Part shown: positions 38,168 to 51,800 of the stretch, one piece after another
Layout of the letters: each line of letters begins with the position of its first letter
Numbering within the stretch: position 1 is the first letter of the stretch
Assembly (NCBI GenBank): GCA_022605955.1
Contig: JAKCOZ010000303.1
Coordinates: 124,001 to 188,000, forward strand
DNA length: 64,000 nucleotides
Reading direction: 5' to 3'
Source of the DNA: Rallus limicola
Taxonomy: Eukaryota; Chordata; Aves; Gruiformes; Rallidae
Notes under the pieces: generated by a model
What the model was told of the DNA's origin: nothing
Databases searched by the model: none
Seen by the model: the letters and a program-made list of their open reading frames with translations, nothing else
Position numbers and translations under genes: made by a program

Positions 38168-40195
38168 GGTTTCAGACAAGCTATGCCTTTCATGCCTAGC
38201 TTCTTTACTTTGGGAGTTATTGCTGGACGTTTAGCATGTTTTGAACTGCAGTCTGCTAGGGCCGAGAAAAGCACTGTAGGAGGTAGCAGGTATGTTCCTT
38301 CTTTCCAGGCAAAGGAAAAGGCTGAGAGCCAAAGTGACAGGGTCTGCTTGTGTGTCCTGTTAGGAGGTTTCAGACAAGCTATGCCTTTCATGCCTAGCTT
38401 CTTTACTTTGGGAGTTATTGCTGGACGTTTAGCGTGTTTTGAACTGCAGTCTGCTAGGGCCGAGAAAAGCACTGTAGGAGGTAGCAGGTATGTTCCTTCT
38501 TTCCAGGCAAAGGAAAAGGCTGAGAGCCAAAGTGACAGGGTCTGCTTGTGTGTCCTGTTAGGAGGTTTCAGACAAGCTATGCATTTCATGCCTAGCTTCT
38601 TTACTTTGGGAGTTATTGCTGGACGTTTAGCATGTTTTGAACTGCAGTCTGCTAGGGCCGAGAAAAGCACCGTAGGAGGTTCCAGGCATGTTCCCTCTTT
38701 CCAGGCAAAGGAAAAGGCTGAGAGCCAAAGTGACAGGGTCTGCTTGTGTGTCCTGTTAGGAGGTTTCAGACAAGCTATGCCTTTCATGCCTAGCTTCTTT
38801 ACTTTGGGAGTTATTGCTGGACGTTTAGCATGTTTTGAACTGCAGTCTGCTAGGGCCGAGAAAAGCACCGTAGGAGGTTCCAGGCATGTTCCCTCTTTCC
38901 AGGCAAAGGAAAAGGCTGAGAGCCAAAGTGACAGGGTCTGCTTGTGTGTCCTGTTAGGAGGTTTCAGACAAGCTATGCCTTTCATGCCTAGCTTCTTTAC
39001 TTTGGGAGTTATTGCTGGACGTTTAGCATGTTTTGAACTGCAGTCTGCTAGGGCCGAGAAAAGCACCGTAGGAGCTTCCAGGCATGTTCCCTCTTTCCAG
39101 GCAAAGGAAAAGGCTGAGAGCCAAAGTGACAGGGTCTGCTTGTGTGTCCTGTTAGGAGGTTTCAGACAAGCTATGCCTTTCATGCCTAGCTTCTTTACTT
39201 TGGGAGTTATTGCTGGACGTTTAGCATGTTTTGAACTGCAGTCTGCTAGGGCCGAGAAAAGCACCGTAGGAGGTTCCAGGCATGTTCCCTCTTTCCAGGC
39301 AAAGGAAAAGGCTGAGAGCCAAAGTGACAGAGTCTGCTTGTGTGTCCTGTTAGGAGGTTTCAGACAAGCTATGCCTTTCATGCCTAGCTTCTTTACTTTG
39401 GGAGTTATTGCTGGACGTTTAGCATGTTTTGAACTGCAGTCTGCTAGGGCCGAGAAAAGCACCGTAGGAGGTTCCAGGCATGTTCCCTCTTTCCAGGCAA
39501 AGGAAAAGGCTGAGAGCCAAAGTGACAGGGTCTGCTTGTGTGTCCTGTTAGGAGGTTTCAGACAAGCTATGCCTTTCATGCCTAGCTTCTTTACTTTGGG
39601 AGTTATTGCTGGACGTTTAGCATGTTTTGAACTGCAGTCTGCTAGGGCCGAGAAAAGCACCGTAGGAGGTAGCAGGTATGTTCCTTCTTTCCAGGCAAAG
39701 GAAAAGGCTGAGAGCCAAAGTGACAGGGTCTGCTTGTGTGTCCTGTTAGGAGGTTTCAGACAAGCTATGCCTTTCATGCCTAGCTTCTTTACTTTGGGAG
39801 TTATTGCTGGACGTTTAGCATGTTTTGAACTGCAGTCTGCTAGGGCCGAGAAAAGCACCGTAGGAGGTTCCAGGCATGTTCCCTCTTTCCAGGCAAAGGA
39901 AAAGGCTGAGAGCCAAAGTGACAGGGTCTGCTTGTGTGTCCTGTTAGGAGGTTTCAGACAAGCTATGCCTTTCAGTCCTAGCTTCTTTACTTTGGGAGTT
40001 ATTGCTGGACGTTTAGCATGTTTTGAACTGCAGTCTGCTAGGGCCGAGAAAAGCACTGTAGGAGGTAGCAGGTATGTTCCTTCTTTCCAGGCAAAGGAAA
40101 AGGCTGAGAGCCAAAGTGACAGGGTCTGCTTGTGTGTCCTGTTAGGAGGTTTCAGACAAGCTATGCCTTTCATGCCTAGCTTCTTTACTTTGGGA

Positions 40196-41383
40196 GTTAT
40201 TGCTGGACGTTTAGCATGTTTTGAACTGCAGTCTGCTAGGGCCGAGAAAAGCACCGTAGGAGATTCCAGGCATGTTCCCTCTTTCCAGGCAAAGGAAAAG
40301 GCTGAGAGCCAAAGTGACAGGGTCTGCTTGTGTGTCCTGTTAGGAGGTTTCAGACAAGCTATGCCTTTCAGTCCTAGCTTCTTTACTTTGGGAGTTATTG
40401 CTGGACGTTTAGCATGTTTTGAACTGCAGTCTGCTAGGGCCGAGAAAAGCACCGTAGGAGGTTCCAGGCATGTTCCCTCTTTCCATGCAAAGGAAAAGGC
40501 TGAGAGCCAAAGTGACAGGGTCTGCTTGTGTGTCCTGTTAGGAGGTTTCAGACAAGCTATGCCTTTCAGTCCTAGCTTCTTTACTTTGGGAGTTATTGCT
40601 GGACGTTTAGCATGTTTTGAACTGCAGTCTGCTAGGGCCGAGAAAAGCACCGTAGGAGGTTCCAGGCATGTTCCCTCTTTCCAGGCAAAGGAAAAGGCTG
40701 AGAGCCAAAGTGACAGGGTCAGCTTGTGTGTCCTGTTAGGAGGTTTCAGACAAGCTATGCCTTTCATGCCTAGCTTCTTTACTTTGGGAGTTATTGCTGG
40801 ACGTTTAGCATGTTTTGAACTGCAGTCTGCTAGGGCCGAGAAAAGCACCGTAGGAGGTTCCAGGCATGTTCCCTCTTTCCAGGCAAAGGAAAAGGCTGAG
40901 AGCCAAAGTGACAGGGTCTGCTTGTGTGTCCTGTTAGGAGGTTTCAGACAAGCTATGCCTTTCATGCCTAGCTTCTTTACTTTGGGAGTTATTGCTGGAC
41001 GTTTAGCATGTTTTGAACTGCAGTCTGCTAGGGCCGAGAAAAGCACCGTAGGAGGTTCCAGGCATGTTCCCTCTTTCCAGGCAAAGGAAAAGGCTGAGAG
41101 CCAAAGTGACAGGGTCTGCTTGTGTGTCCTGTTAGGAGGTTTCAGACAAGCTATGCCTTTCATGCCTAGCTTCTTTACTTTGGGAGTTATTGCTGGACGT
41201 TTAGCATGTTTTGAACTGCAGTCTGCTAGGGCCGAGAAAAGCACCGTAGGAGGTTCCAGGCATGTTCCCTCTTTCCAGGCAAAGGAAAAGGCTGAGAGCC
41301 AAAGTGACAGGGTCTGCTTGTGTGTCCTGTTAGGAGGTTTCAGACAAGCTATGCCTTTCATGCCTAGCTTCTTTACTTTGGGA
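40196..41383 (+). repeat. 6-monomer duplication, copy 1 (1188 bp)
   Basis: The unit starts with an A68 monomer (40263), then T93 (40486), then a GT176 monomer with A130 (near 40721), then three consensus-like monomers. The next 1188 bp begins with the same A68, T93 and A130 series, marking a tandem six-monomer duplication. In this copy the third monomer has the normal base at position 22. Confidence 0.78.
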
Positions 41384-42571
41384 GTTATTGCTGGACGTTT
41401 AGCATGTTTTGAACTGCAGTCTGCTAGGGCCGAGAAAAGCACCGTAGGAGATTCCAGGCATGTTCCCTCTTTCCAGGCAAAGGAAAAGGCTGAGAGCCAA
41501 AGTGACAGGGTCTGCTTGTGTGTCCTGTTAGGAGGTTTCAGACAAGCTATGCCTTTCAGTCCTAGCTTCTTTACTTTGGGAGTTATTGCTGGACGTTTAG
41601 CATGTTTTGAACTGCAGTCTGCTAGGGCCGAGAAAAGCACCGTAGGAGGTTCCAGGCATGTTCCCTCTTTCCATGCAAAGGAAAAGGCTGAGAGCCAAAG
41701 TGACAGGGTCTGCTTGTGTGTCCTGTTAGGAGGTTTCAGACAAGCTATGCCTTTCAGTCCTAGCTTCTTTACTTTGGGAGTTATTGCTGGACGTTTAGCA
41801 AGTTTTGAACTGCAGTCTGCTAGGGCCGAGAAAAGCACCGTAGGAGGTTCCAGGCATGTTCCCTCTTTCCAGGCAAAGGAAAAGGCTGAGAGCCAAAGTG
41901 ACAGGGTCAGCTTGTGTGTCCTGTTAGGAGGTTTCAGACAAGCTATGCCTTTCATGCCTAGCTTCTTTACTTTGGGAGTTATTGCTGGACGTTTAGCATG
42001 TTTTGAACTGCAGTCTGCTAGGGCCGAGAAAAGCACCGTAGGAGGTTCCAGGCATGTTCCCTCTTTCCAGGCAAAGGAAAAGGCTGAGAGCCAAAGTGAC
42101 AGGGTCTGCTTGTGTGTCCTGTTAGGAGGTTTCAGACAAGCTATGCCTTTCAGGCCTAGCTTCTTTACTTTGGGAGTTATTGCTGGACGTTTAGCATGTT
42201 TTGAACTGCAGTCTGCTAGGGCCGAGAAAAGCACCGTAGGAGGTTCCAGGCATGTTCCCTCTTTCCAGGCAAAGGAAAAGGCTGAGAGCCAAAGTGACAG
42301 GGTCAGCTTGTGTGTCCTGTTAGGAGGTTTCAGACAAGCTATGCCTTTCAGTCTTAGCTTCTTTACTTTGGGAGTTATTGCTGGACGTTTAGCATGTTTT
42401 GAACTGCAGTCTGCTAGGGCCGAGAAAAGCACCGTAGGAGGTTCCAGGCATGTTCCCTCTTTCCAGGCAAAGGAAAAGGCTGAGAGCCAAAGTGACAGGG
42501 TCAGCTTGTGTGTCCTGTTAGGAGGTTTCAGACAAGCTATGCCTTTCAGTCCTAGCTTCTTTACTTTGGGA
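41384..42571 (+). repeat. 6-monomer duplication, copy 2 (1188 bp)
   Basis: A68 at 41451 and T93 at 41674 lie exactly 1188 bases after their counterparts. The third monomer here is A22 (41801) with A130. The last monomers diverge from copy 1: AGGCCT at the ATG/AGT site near 42153, two further A130 changes (near 42304 and 42502) and a private AGTCTTAG near 42353. Confidence 0.75.
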
Positions 42572-44699
42572 GTTATTGCTGGACGTTTAGCATGTTTTGA
42601 ACTGCAGTCTGCTAGGGCCGAGAAAAGCACCGTAGGAGGTTCCAGGCATGTTCCCTCTTTCCAGGCAAAGGAAAAGGCTGAGAGCCAAAGTGACAGAGTC
42701 TGCTTGTGTGTCCTGTTAGGAGGTTTCAGACAAGCTATGCCTTTCATGCCTAGCTTCTTTACTTTAGCAGTTATTGCTAGACGTTTAGCATGTTTTGAAC
42801 TGCAGTCTGCTAGGGCCGAGAAAAGAACTTTTATAGGTAGCAGGTATGTTCCTTCTTTCCAGGCAAAGGAAAAGGCTGAGAGCCAAAGTGACAGGGTCTG
42901 CTTGTGTGTCCTGTTAGGAGGTTTCAGACAAGCTATGCATTTCATGCCTAGCTTCTTTACTTTGGGAGTTATTGCTGGACGTTTAGCATGTTTTGAACTG
43001 CAGTCTGCTAGGGCCGAGAAAAGCACCGTAGGAGGTTCCAGGCATGTTCCCTCTTTCCAGGCAAAGGATAAGGCTGAGAGCCAAAGTGACAGGGTCTGCT
43101 TGTGTGTCCTGTTAGGAGGTTTCAGACAAGCTATGCCTTTCATGCCTAGCTTCTTTACTTTGGGAGTTATTGCTGGACGTTTAGCATGTTTTGAACTGCA
43201 GTCTGCTAGGGCCGAGAAAAGCACCGTAGGAGGTTCCAGGCATGTTCCCTCTTTCCAGGCAAAGGAAAAGGCTGAGAGCCAAAGTGACAGGGTCTGCTTG
43301 TGTGTCCTGTTAGGAGGTTTCAGACAAGCTATGCCTTTCATGCCTAGCTTCTTTACTTTGGGAGTTATTGCTGGACGTTTAGCATGTTTTGAACTGCAGT
43401 CTGCTAGGGCCGAGAAAAGCACCGCATGAGCTTCCAGGCATGTTCCCTCTTTCCAGGCAAAGGAAAAGGCTGAGAGCCAAAGTGACAGGGTCTGCTTGTG
43501 TGTCCTGTTAGGAGGTTTCAGACAAGCTATGCCTTTCAATCCTAGCTTCTTTACTTTGGGAGTTATTGCTGGACGTTTAGCATGTTTTGAACTGCAGTCT
43601 GCTAGGGCCGAGAAAAGCACCGTAGGAGGTTCCAGGCATGTTCCCTCTTTCCAGGCAAAGGAAAAGGCTGAGAGCCAAAGTGACAGAGTCTGCTTGTGTG
43701 TCCTGTTAGGAGGTTTCAGACAAGCTATGCCTTTCATGCCTAGCTTCTTTACTTTGGGAGTTATTGCTGGACGTTTAGCATGTTTTGAACTGCAGTCTGC
43801 TAGGGCCGAGAAAAGCACCGTAGGAGGTTCCAGGCATGTTCCCTCTTTCCAGGCAAAGGAAAAGGCTGAGAGCCAAAGTGACAGGGTCTGCTTGTGTGTC
43901 CTGTTAGGAGGTTTCAGACAAGCTATGCCTTTCAGTCCTAGCTTCTTTACTTTGGGAGTTATTGCTGGACGTTTAGCATGTTTTGAACTGCAGTCTGCTA
44001 GGGCCGAGAAAAGCACTGTAGGAGGTAGCAGGTATGTTCCTTCTTTCCAGGCAAAGGAAAAGGCTGAGAGCCAAAGTGACAGGGTCTGCTTGTGTGTCCT
44101 GTTAGGAGGTTTCAGACAAGCTATGCCTTTCATGCCTAGCTTCTTTACTTTGGGAGTTATTGCTGGACGTTTAGCATGTTTTGAACTGCAGTCTGCTAGG
44201 GCCGAGAAAAGCACCGTAGGAGATTCCAGGCATGTTCCCTCTTTCCAGGCAAAGGAAAAGGCTGAGAGCCAAAGTGACAGGGTCTGCTTGTGTGTCCTGT
44301 TAGGAGGTTTCAGACAAGCTATGCCTTTCAGTCCTAGCTTCTTTACTTTGGGAGTTATTGCTGGACGTTTAGCATGTTTTGAACTGCAGTCTGCTAGGGC
44401 CGAGAAAAGCACCGTAGGAGGTTCCAGGCATGTTCCCTCTTTCCATGCAAAGGAAAAGGCTGAGAGCCAAAGTGACAGGGTCTGCTTGTGTGTCCTGTTA
44501 GGAGGTTTCAGACAAGCTATGCCTTTCATGCCTAGCTTCTTTACTTTGGGAGTTATTGCTGGACGTTTAGCAAGTTTTGAACTGCAGTCTGCTAGGGCCG
44601 AGAAAAGCACCGTAGGAGGTTCCAGGCATGTTCCCTCTTTCCAGGCAAAGGAAAAGGCTGAGAGCCAAAGTGACAGGGTCTGCTTGTGTGTCCTGTTAG

Positions 44700-47600
44700 G
44701 AGGTTTCAGACAAGCTATGCCTTTCAGTCCTAGCTTCTTTACTTTGGGAGTTATTGCTGGACGTTTAGCATGTTTTGAACTGCAGTCTGCTAGGGCCGAG
44801 AAAAGCACCGTAGGAGGTTCCAGGCATGTTCCCTCTTTCCAGGCAAAGGAAAAGGCTGAGAGCCAAAGTGACAGGGTCAGCTTGTGTGTCCTGTTAGGAG
44901 GTTTCAGACAAGCTATGCCTTTCATGCCTAGCTTCTTTACTTTGGGAGTTATTGCTGGACGTTTAGCATGTTTTGAACTGCAGTCTGCTAGGGCCGAGAA
45001 AAGCACCGTAGGAGGTTCCAGGCATGTTCCCTCTTTCCAGGCAAAGGAAAAGGCTGAGAGCCAAAGTGACAGGGTCAGCTTGTGTGTCATGTTAGGAGGT
45101 TTCAGACAAGCTATGCCTTTCAGTCCTAGCTTCTTTACTTTGGGAGTTATTGCTGGACGTTTAGCATGTTTTGAACTGCAGTCTGCTAGGGCCGAGAAAA
45201 GCACCGTAGGAGGTTCCAGGCATGTTCCCTCTTTCCAGGCAAAGGAAAAGGCTGAGAGCCAAAGTGACAGAGTCTGCTTGTGTGTCCTGTTAGGAGGTTT
45301 CAGACAAGCTATGCCTTTCATGCCTAGCTTCTTTACTTTAGCAGTTATTGCTGGACGTTTAGCATGTTTTGAACTGCAGTCTGCTAGGGCCGAGAAAAGA
45401 ACTTTTATAGGTAGCAGGTATGTTCCTTCTTTCCAGGCAAAGGAAAAGGCTGAGAGCCAAAGTGACAGGGTCTGCTTGTGTGTCCTGTTAGGAGGTTTCA
45501 GACAAGCTATGCCTTTCATGCCTAGCTTCTTTACTTTGGGAGTTATTGCTGGACGTTTAGCATGTTTTGAACTGCAGTCTGCTAGGGCCGAGAAAAGCAC
45601 CGTAGGAGGTTCCAGGCATGTTCCCTCTTTCCAGGCAAAGGAAAAGGCTGAGAGCCAAAGTGACAGGGTCTGCTTGTGTGTCCTGTTAGGAGGTTTCAGA
45701 CAAGCTATGCCTTTCATGCCTAGCTTCTTTACTTTGGGAGTTATTGCTGGACGTTTAGCATGTTTTGAACTGCAGTCTGCTAGGGCCGAGAAAAGCACCG
45801 TAGGAGGTTCCAGGCATGTTCCCTCTTTCCAGGCAAAGGAAAAGGCTGAGAGCCAAAGTGACAGGGTCTGCTTGTGTGTCCTGTTATAAGGTTTCAGACA
45901 AGCTATGCCTTTCATGCCTAGCTTCTTTACTTTGGGAGTTATTGCTGGACGTTTAGCATGTTTTGAACTGCAGTCTGCTAGGGCCGAGAAAAGCACTGTA
46001 GGAGGTAGCAGGTATGTTCCTTCTTTCCAGGCAAAGGAAAAGGCTGAGAGCCAAAGTGACAGGGTCTGCTTGTGTGTCCTGTTAGGAGGTTTCAGACAAG
46101 CTATGCCTTTCATGCCTAGCTTCTTTACTTTGGGAGTTATTGCTGGACGTTTAGCGTGTTTTGAACTGCAGTCTGCTAGGGCCGAGAAAAGCACTGTAGG
46201 AGGTAGCAGGTATGTTCCTTCTTTCCAGGCAAAGGAAAAGGCTGAGAGCCAAAGTGACAGGGTCTGCTTGTGTGTCCTGTTAGGAGGTTTCAGACAAGCT
46301 ATGCCTTTCATGCCTAGCTTCTTTACTTTGGGAGTTATTGCTGGACGTTTAGCATGTTTTGAACTGCAGTCTGCTAGGGCCGAGAAAAGCACCGTAGGAG
46401 GTTCCAGGCATGTTCCTTCTTTCCAGGCAAAGGAAAAGGCTGAGAGCCAAAGTGACAGGGTCTGCTTGTGTGTCCTGTTAGGAGGTTTCAGACAAGCTAT
46501 GCCTTTCATGCCTAGCTTCTTTACTTTGGGAGTTATTGCTGGACGTTTAGCATGTTTTGAACTGCAGTCTGCTAGGGCCGAGAAAAGCACCGTAGGAGGT
46601 TCCAGGCATGTTCCCTCTTTCCAGGCAAAGGAAAAGGCTGAGAGCCAAAGTGACAGGGTCTGCTTGTGTGTCCTGTTAGGAGGTTTCAGACAAGCTATGC
46701 CTTTCATGCCTAGCTTCTTTACTTTGGGAGTTATTGCTGGACGTTTAGCATGTTTTGAACTGCAGTCTGCTAGGGCCGAGAAAAGCACCGTAGGAGCTTC
46801 CAGGCATGTTCCCTCTTTCCAGGCAAAGGAAAAGGCTGAGAGCCAAAGTGACAGGGTCTGCTTGTGTGTCCTGTTAGGAGGTTTCAGACAAGCTATGCCT
46901 TTCAGTCCTAGCTTCTTTACTTTGGGAGTTATTGCTGGACGTTTAGCATGTTTTGAACTGCAGTCTGCTAGGGCCGAGAAAAGCACTGTAGGAGGTTCCA
47001 GGCATGTTCCCTCTTTCCAGGCAAAGGAAAAGGCTGAGAGCCAAAGTGACAGGGTCTGCTTGTGTGTCCTGTTAGGAGGTTTCAGACAAGCTATGCCTTT
47101 CATGCCTAGCTTCTTTACTTTGGGAGTTATTGCTGGACGTTTAGCATGTTTTGAACTGCAGTCTGCTAGGGCCGAGAAAAGCACCGTAGGAGGTTCCAGG
47201 CATGTTCCCTCTTTCCAGGCAAAGGAAAAGGCTGAGAGCCAAAGTGACAGGGTCTGCTTGTGTGTCCTGTTATAAGATTTCAGACAAGCTATGCCTTTCA
47301 TGCCTAGCTTCTTTACTTTGGGAGTTATTGCTGGACGTTTAGCATGTTTTGAACTGCAGTCTGCTAGGGCCGAGAAAAGCACTGTAGGAGGTAGCAGGTA
47401 TGTTCCTTCTTTCCAGGCAAAGGAAAAGGCTGAGAGCCAAAGTGACAGGGTCTGCTTGTGTGTCCTGTTAGGAGGTTTCAGACAAGCTATGCCTTTCATG
47501 CCTAGCTTCTTTACTTTGGGAGTTATTGCTGGACGTTTAGCATGTTTTGAACTGCAGTCTGCTAGGGCCGAGAAAAGCACCGTAGGAGGTTCCAGGCATG

Positions 47601-48830
47601 TTCCCTCTTTCCAGGCAAAGGAAAAGGCTGAGAGCCAAAGTGACAGGGTCTGCTTGTGTGTCCTGTTAGGAGGTTTCAGACAAGCTATGCCTTTCATGCC
47701 TAGCTTCTTTACTTTGGGAGTTATTGCTGGACGTTTAGCATGTTTTGAACTGCAGTCTGCTAGGGCCGAGAAAAGCACCGTAGAAGGTTCCAGGCATGTT
47801 CCCTCTTTCCAGGCAAAGGAAAAGGCTGAGAGCCAAAGTGACAGGGTCTGCTTGTGTGTCCTGTTATAAGGTTTCAGACAAGCTATGCCTTTCATGCCTA
47901 GCTTCTTTACTTTGGGAGTTATTGCTGGACGTTTAGCATGTTTTGAACTGCAGTCTGCTAGGGCCGAGAAAAGCACTGTAGGAGGTAGCAGGTATGTTCC
48001 TTCTTTCCAGGCAAAGGAAAAGGCTGAGAGCCAAAGTGACAGGGTCTGCTTGTGTGTCCTGTTAGGAGGTTTCAGACAAGCTATGCCTTTCATGCCTAGC
48101 TTCTTTACTTTGGGAGTTATTGCTGGACGTTTAGCATGTTTTGAACTGCAGTCTGCTAGGGCCGAGAAAAGCACCGTAGGAGGTTCCAGGCATGTTCCCT
48201 CTTTCCAGGCAAAGGAAAAGGCTGAGAGCCAAAGTGACAGGGTCTGCTTGTGTGTCCTGTTAGGAGGTTTCAGACAAGCTATGCCTTTCAGTCCTAGCTT
48301 CTTTACTTTGGGAGTTATTGCTGGACGTTTAGCATGTTTTGAACTGCAGTCTGCTAGGGCCGAGAAAAGCACTGTAGGAGGTAGCAGGTATGTTCCTTCT
48401 TTCCAGGCAAAGGAAAAGGCTGAGAGCCAAAGTGACAGGGTCTGCTTGTGTGTCCTGTTAGGAGGTTTCAGACAAGCTATGCCTTTCATGCCTAGCTTCT
48501 TTACTTTGGGAGTTATTGCTGGACGTTTAGCATGTTTTGAACTGGAGTCTGCTAGGGCCGAGAAAAGCACCGTAGGAGCTTCCAGGCATGTTCCCTCTTT
48601 CCAGGCAAAGGAAAAGGCTGAGAGCCAAAGTGACAGGGTCTGCTTGTGTGTCCTGTTAGGAGGTTTCAGACAAGCTATGCCTTTCAGTCCTAGCTTCTTT
48701 ACTTTGGGAGTTATTGCTGGACGTTTAGCATGTTTTGAACTGCAGTCTGCTAGGGCCGAGAAAAGCACCGTAGGAGGTTCCAGGCATGTTCCCTCTTTCC
48801 ATGCAAAGGAAAAGGCTGAGAGCCAAAGTG
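44700..48830 (+). repeat. 66-monomer-distant duplication, left copy
   Basis: This segment recurs 13,068 bp downstream (66 x 198). Matching rare markers: GTGTGTCATG ending near 45092, A57+TTTATA at 45401, TA148 stops ending at 45889, 47275 and 47869 (7- and 3-monomer spacing), TATAAGATTT near 47273, and TGTTCCTTCT on an otherwise consensus haplotype at 46411. By eye only about six substitutions separate the copies; private to this one are GTAGAAGG near 47783 and CTGGAG near 48544. To the left the best offset becomes 65 monomers, to the right 67. Confidence 0.87.
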
Positions 48831-51800
48831 ACAGGGTCAGCTTGTGTGTCCTGTTAGGAGGTTTCAGACAAGCTATGCCTTTCAGTCCTAGCTTCTTTAC
48901 TTTGGGAGTTATTGCTGGACGTTTAGCAAGTTTTGAACTGCAGTCTGCTAGGGCCGAGAAAAGCACCGTAGGAGGTTCCAGGCATGTTCCCTCTTTCCAG
49001 GCAAAGGAAAAGGCTGAGAGCCAAAGTGACAGGGTCTGCTTGTGTGTCCTGTTAGGAGGTTTCAGACAAGCTATGCCTTTCAGTCCTAGCTTCTTTACTT
49101 TGGGAGTTATTGCTGGACGTTTAGCATGTTTTGAACTGCAGTCTGCTAGGGCCGAGAAAAGCACTTTTATAGGTAGCAGGTATGTTCCTTCTTTCCAGGC
49201 AAAGGAAAAGGCTGAGAGCCAAAGTGACAGGGGCTGCTCGTGTGTCCTGTTAGGAGGTTTCAGACAAGCTATGCCTTTCATGCCTAGCTTCTTTACTTTG
49301 GGAGTTATTGCTGGACGTTTAGCATGTTTTGAACTGCAGTCTGCTAGGGCCGAGAAAAGCACCGTAGGAGGTTCCAGGCATGTTCCCTCTTTCCAGGCAA
49401 AGGAAAAGGCTGAGAGCCAAAGTGACAGGGTCTGCTTGTGTGTCCTGTTAGGAGGTTTCAGACAAGCTATGCCTTTCATGCCTAGCTTCTTTACTTTGGT
49501 AGTTATTGCTGGACGTTTAGCATGTTTTGAACTGCAGTCTGCTAGGGCCGAGAAAAGCACCGTAGGAGGTTCCAGGCATGTTCCCTCTTTCCAGGCAAAG
49601 GAAAAGGCTGAGAGCCAAAGTGACAGGGTCTGCTTGTGTGTCCTGTTAGGAGGTTTCAGACAAGCTATGCCTTTCATGCCTAGCTTCTTTACTTTGGGAG
49701 TTATTGCTGGACGTTTAGCATGTTTTGAACTGCAGTCTGCTAGGGCCGAGAAAAGCACCGTAGGAGGTTCCAGGCATGTTCCCTCTTTCCAGGCAAAGGA
49801 AAAGGCTGAGAGCCAAAGTGACAGGGTCTGCTTGTGTGTCCTGTTAGGAGGTTTCAGACAAGCTATGCCTTTCAGTCCTAGCTTCTTTACTTTGGGAGTT
49901 ATTGCTGGACGTTTAGCATGTTTTGAACTGCAGTCTGCTAGGGCCGAGAAAAGCACCGTAGGAGGTTCCAGGCATGTTCCCTCTTTCCAGGCAAAGGAAA
50001 AGGCTGAGAGCCAAAGTGACAGAGTCTGCTTGTGTGTCCTGTTAGGAGGTTTCAGACAAGCTATGCCTTTCAGTCCTAGCTTCTTTACTTTGGGAGTTAT
50101 TGCTGGACGTTTAGCATGTTTTGAACTGCAGTCTGCTAGGGCCGAGAAAAGCACCGTAGGAGGTTCCAGGCATGTTCCCTCTTTCCAGGCAAAGGAAAAG
50201 GCTGAGAGCCAAAGTGACAGGGTCTGCTTGTGTGTCCTGTTAGGAGGTTTCAGACAAGCTATGCCTTTCAGTCCTAGCTTCTTTACTTTGGGAGTTATTG
50301 CTGGACGTTTAGCATGTTTTGAACTGCAGTCTGCTAGGGCCTAGAAAAGCACCGTAGGAGGTTCCAGGCATGTTCCCTCTTTCCAGGCAAAGGAAAAGGC
50401 TGAGAGCCAAAGTGACAGGGTCTGCTTGTGTGTCCTGTTAGGAGGTTTCAGACAAGCTATGCCTTTCAGTCCTAGCTTCTTTACTTTGGGAGTTATTGCT
50501 GGACGTTTAGCATGTTTTGAACTGCAGTCTGCTAGGGCCGAGAAAAGCACTGTAGGAGGTAGCAGGTATGTTCCTTCTTTCCAGGCAAAGGAAAAGGCTG
50601 AGAGCCAAAGTGACAGGGTCTGCTTGTGTGTCCTGTTAGGAGGTTTCAGACAAGCTATGCCTTTCATGCCTAGCTTCTTTACTTTGGGAGTTATTGCTGG
50701 ACGTTTAGCATGTTTTGAACTGCAGTCTGCTAGGGCCGAGAAAAGCACCGTAGGAGCTTCCAGGCATGTTCCCTCTTTCCAGGCAAAGGAAAAGGCTGAG
50801 AGCCAAAGTGACAGGGTCTGCTTGTGTGTCCTGTTAGGAGGTTTCAGACAAGCTATGCCTTTCATGCCTAGCTTCTTTACTTTGGGAGTTATTGCTGGAC
50901 GTTTAGCATGTTTTGAACTGCAGTCTGCTAGGGCCGAGAAAAGCACCGTAGGAGGTTCCAGGCATGTTCCCTCTTTCCATGCAAAGGAAAAGGCTGAGAG
51001 CCAAAGTGACAGGGTCTGCTTGTGTGTCCTGTTAGGAGGTTTCAGACAAGCTATGCCTTTCAGTCCTAGCTTCTTTACTTTGGGAGTTATTGCTGGACGT
51101 TTAGCAAGTTTTGAACTGCAGTCTGCTAGGGCCGAGAAAAGCACCGTAGGAGGTTCCAGGCATGTTCCCTCTTTCCAGGCAAAGGAAAAGGCTGAGAGCC
51201 AAAGTGACAGGGTCAGCTTGTGTGTCCTGTTAGGAGGTTTCAGACAAGCTATGCCTTTCAGTCCTAGCTTCTTTACTTTGGGAGTTATTGCTGGACGTTT
51301 AGCATGTTTTGAACTGCAGTCTGCTAGGGCCGAGAAAAGCACTGTAGGAGGTAGCAGGTATGTTCCTACTTTCCAGGCAAAGGAAAAGGCTGAGAGCCAA
51401 AGTGACAGGGTCTGCTTGTGTGTCCTGTTAGGAGGTTTCAGACAAGCTATGCCTTTCATGCCTAGCTTCTTTACTTTGGGAGTTATTGCTGGACGTTTAG
51501 CATGTTTTGAACTGCAGTCTGCTAGGGCCGAGAAAAGCACCGTAGGAGGTTCCAGGCATGTTCCCTCTTTCCAGGCAAAGGAAAAGGCTGAGAGCCAAAG
51601 TGACAGGGTCTGCTTGTGTGTCCTGTTAGGAGGTTTCAGACAAGCTATGCCTTGCAGGCCTAGCTTCTTTACTTTGGGAGTTATTGCTGGACGTTTAGCA
51701 TGTTTTGAACTGCAGTCTGCTAGGGCCGAGAAAAGCACCGTAGGAGGTTCCAGGCATGTTCCCTCTTTCCAGGCAAAGGAAAAGGCTGAGAGCCAAAGTG

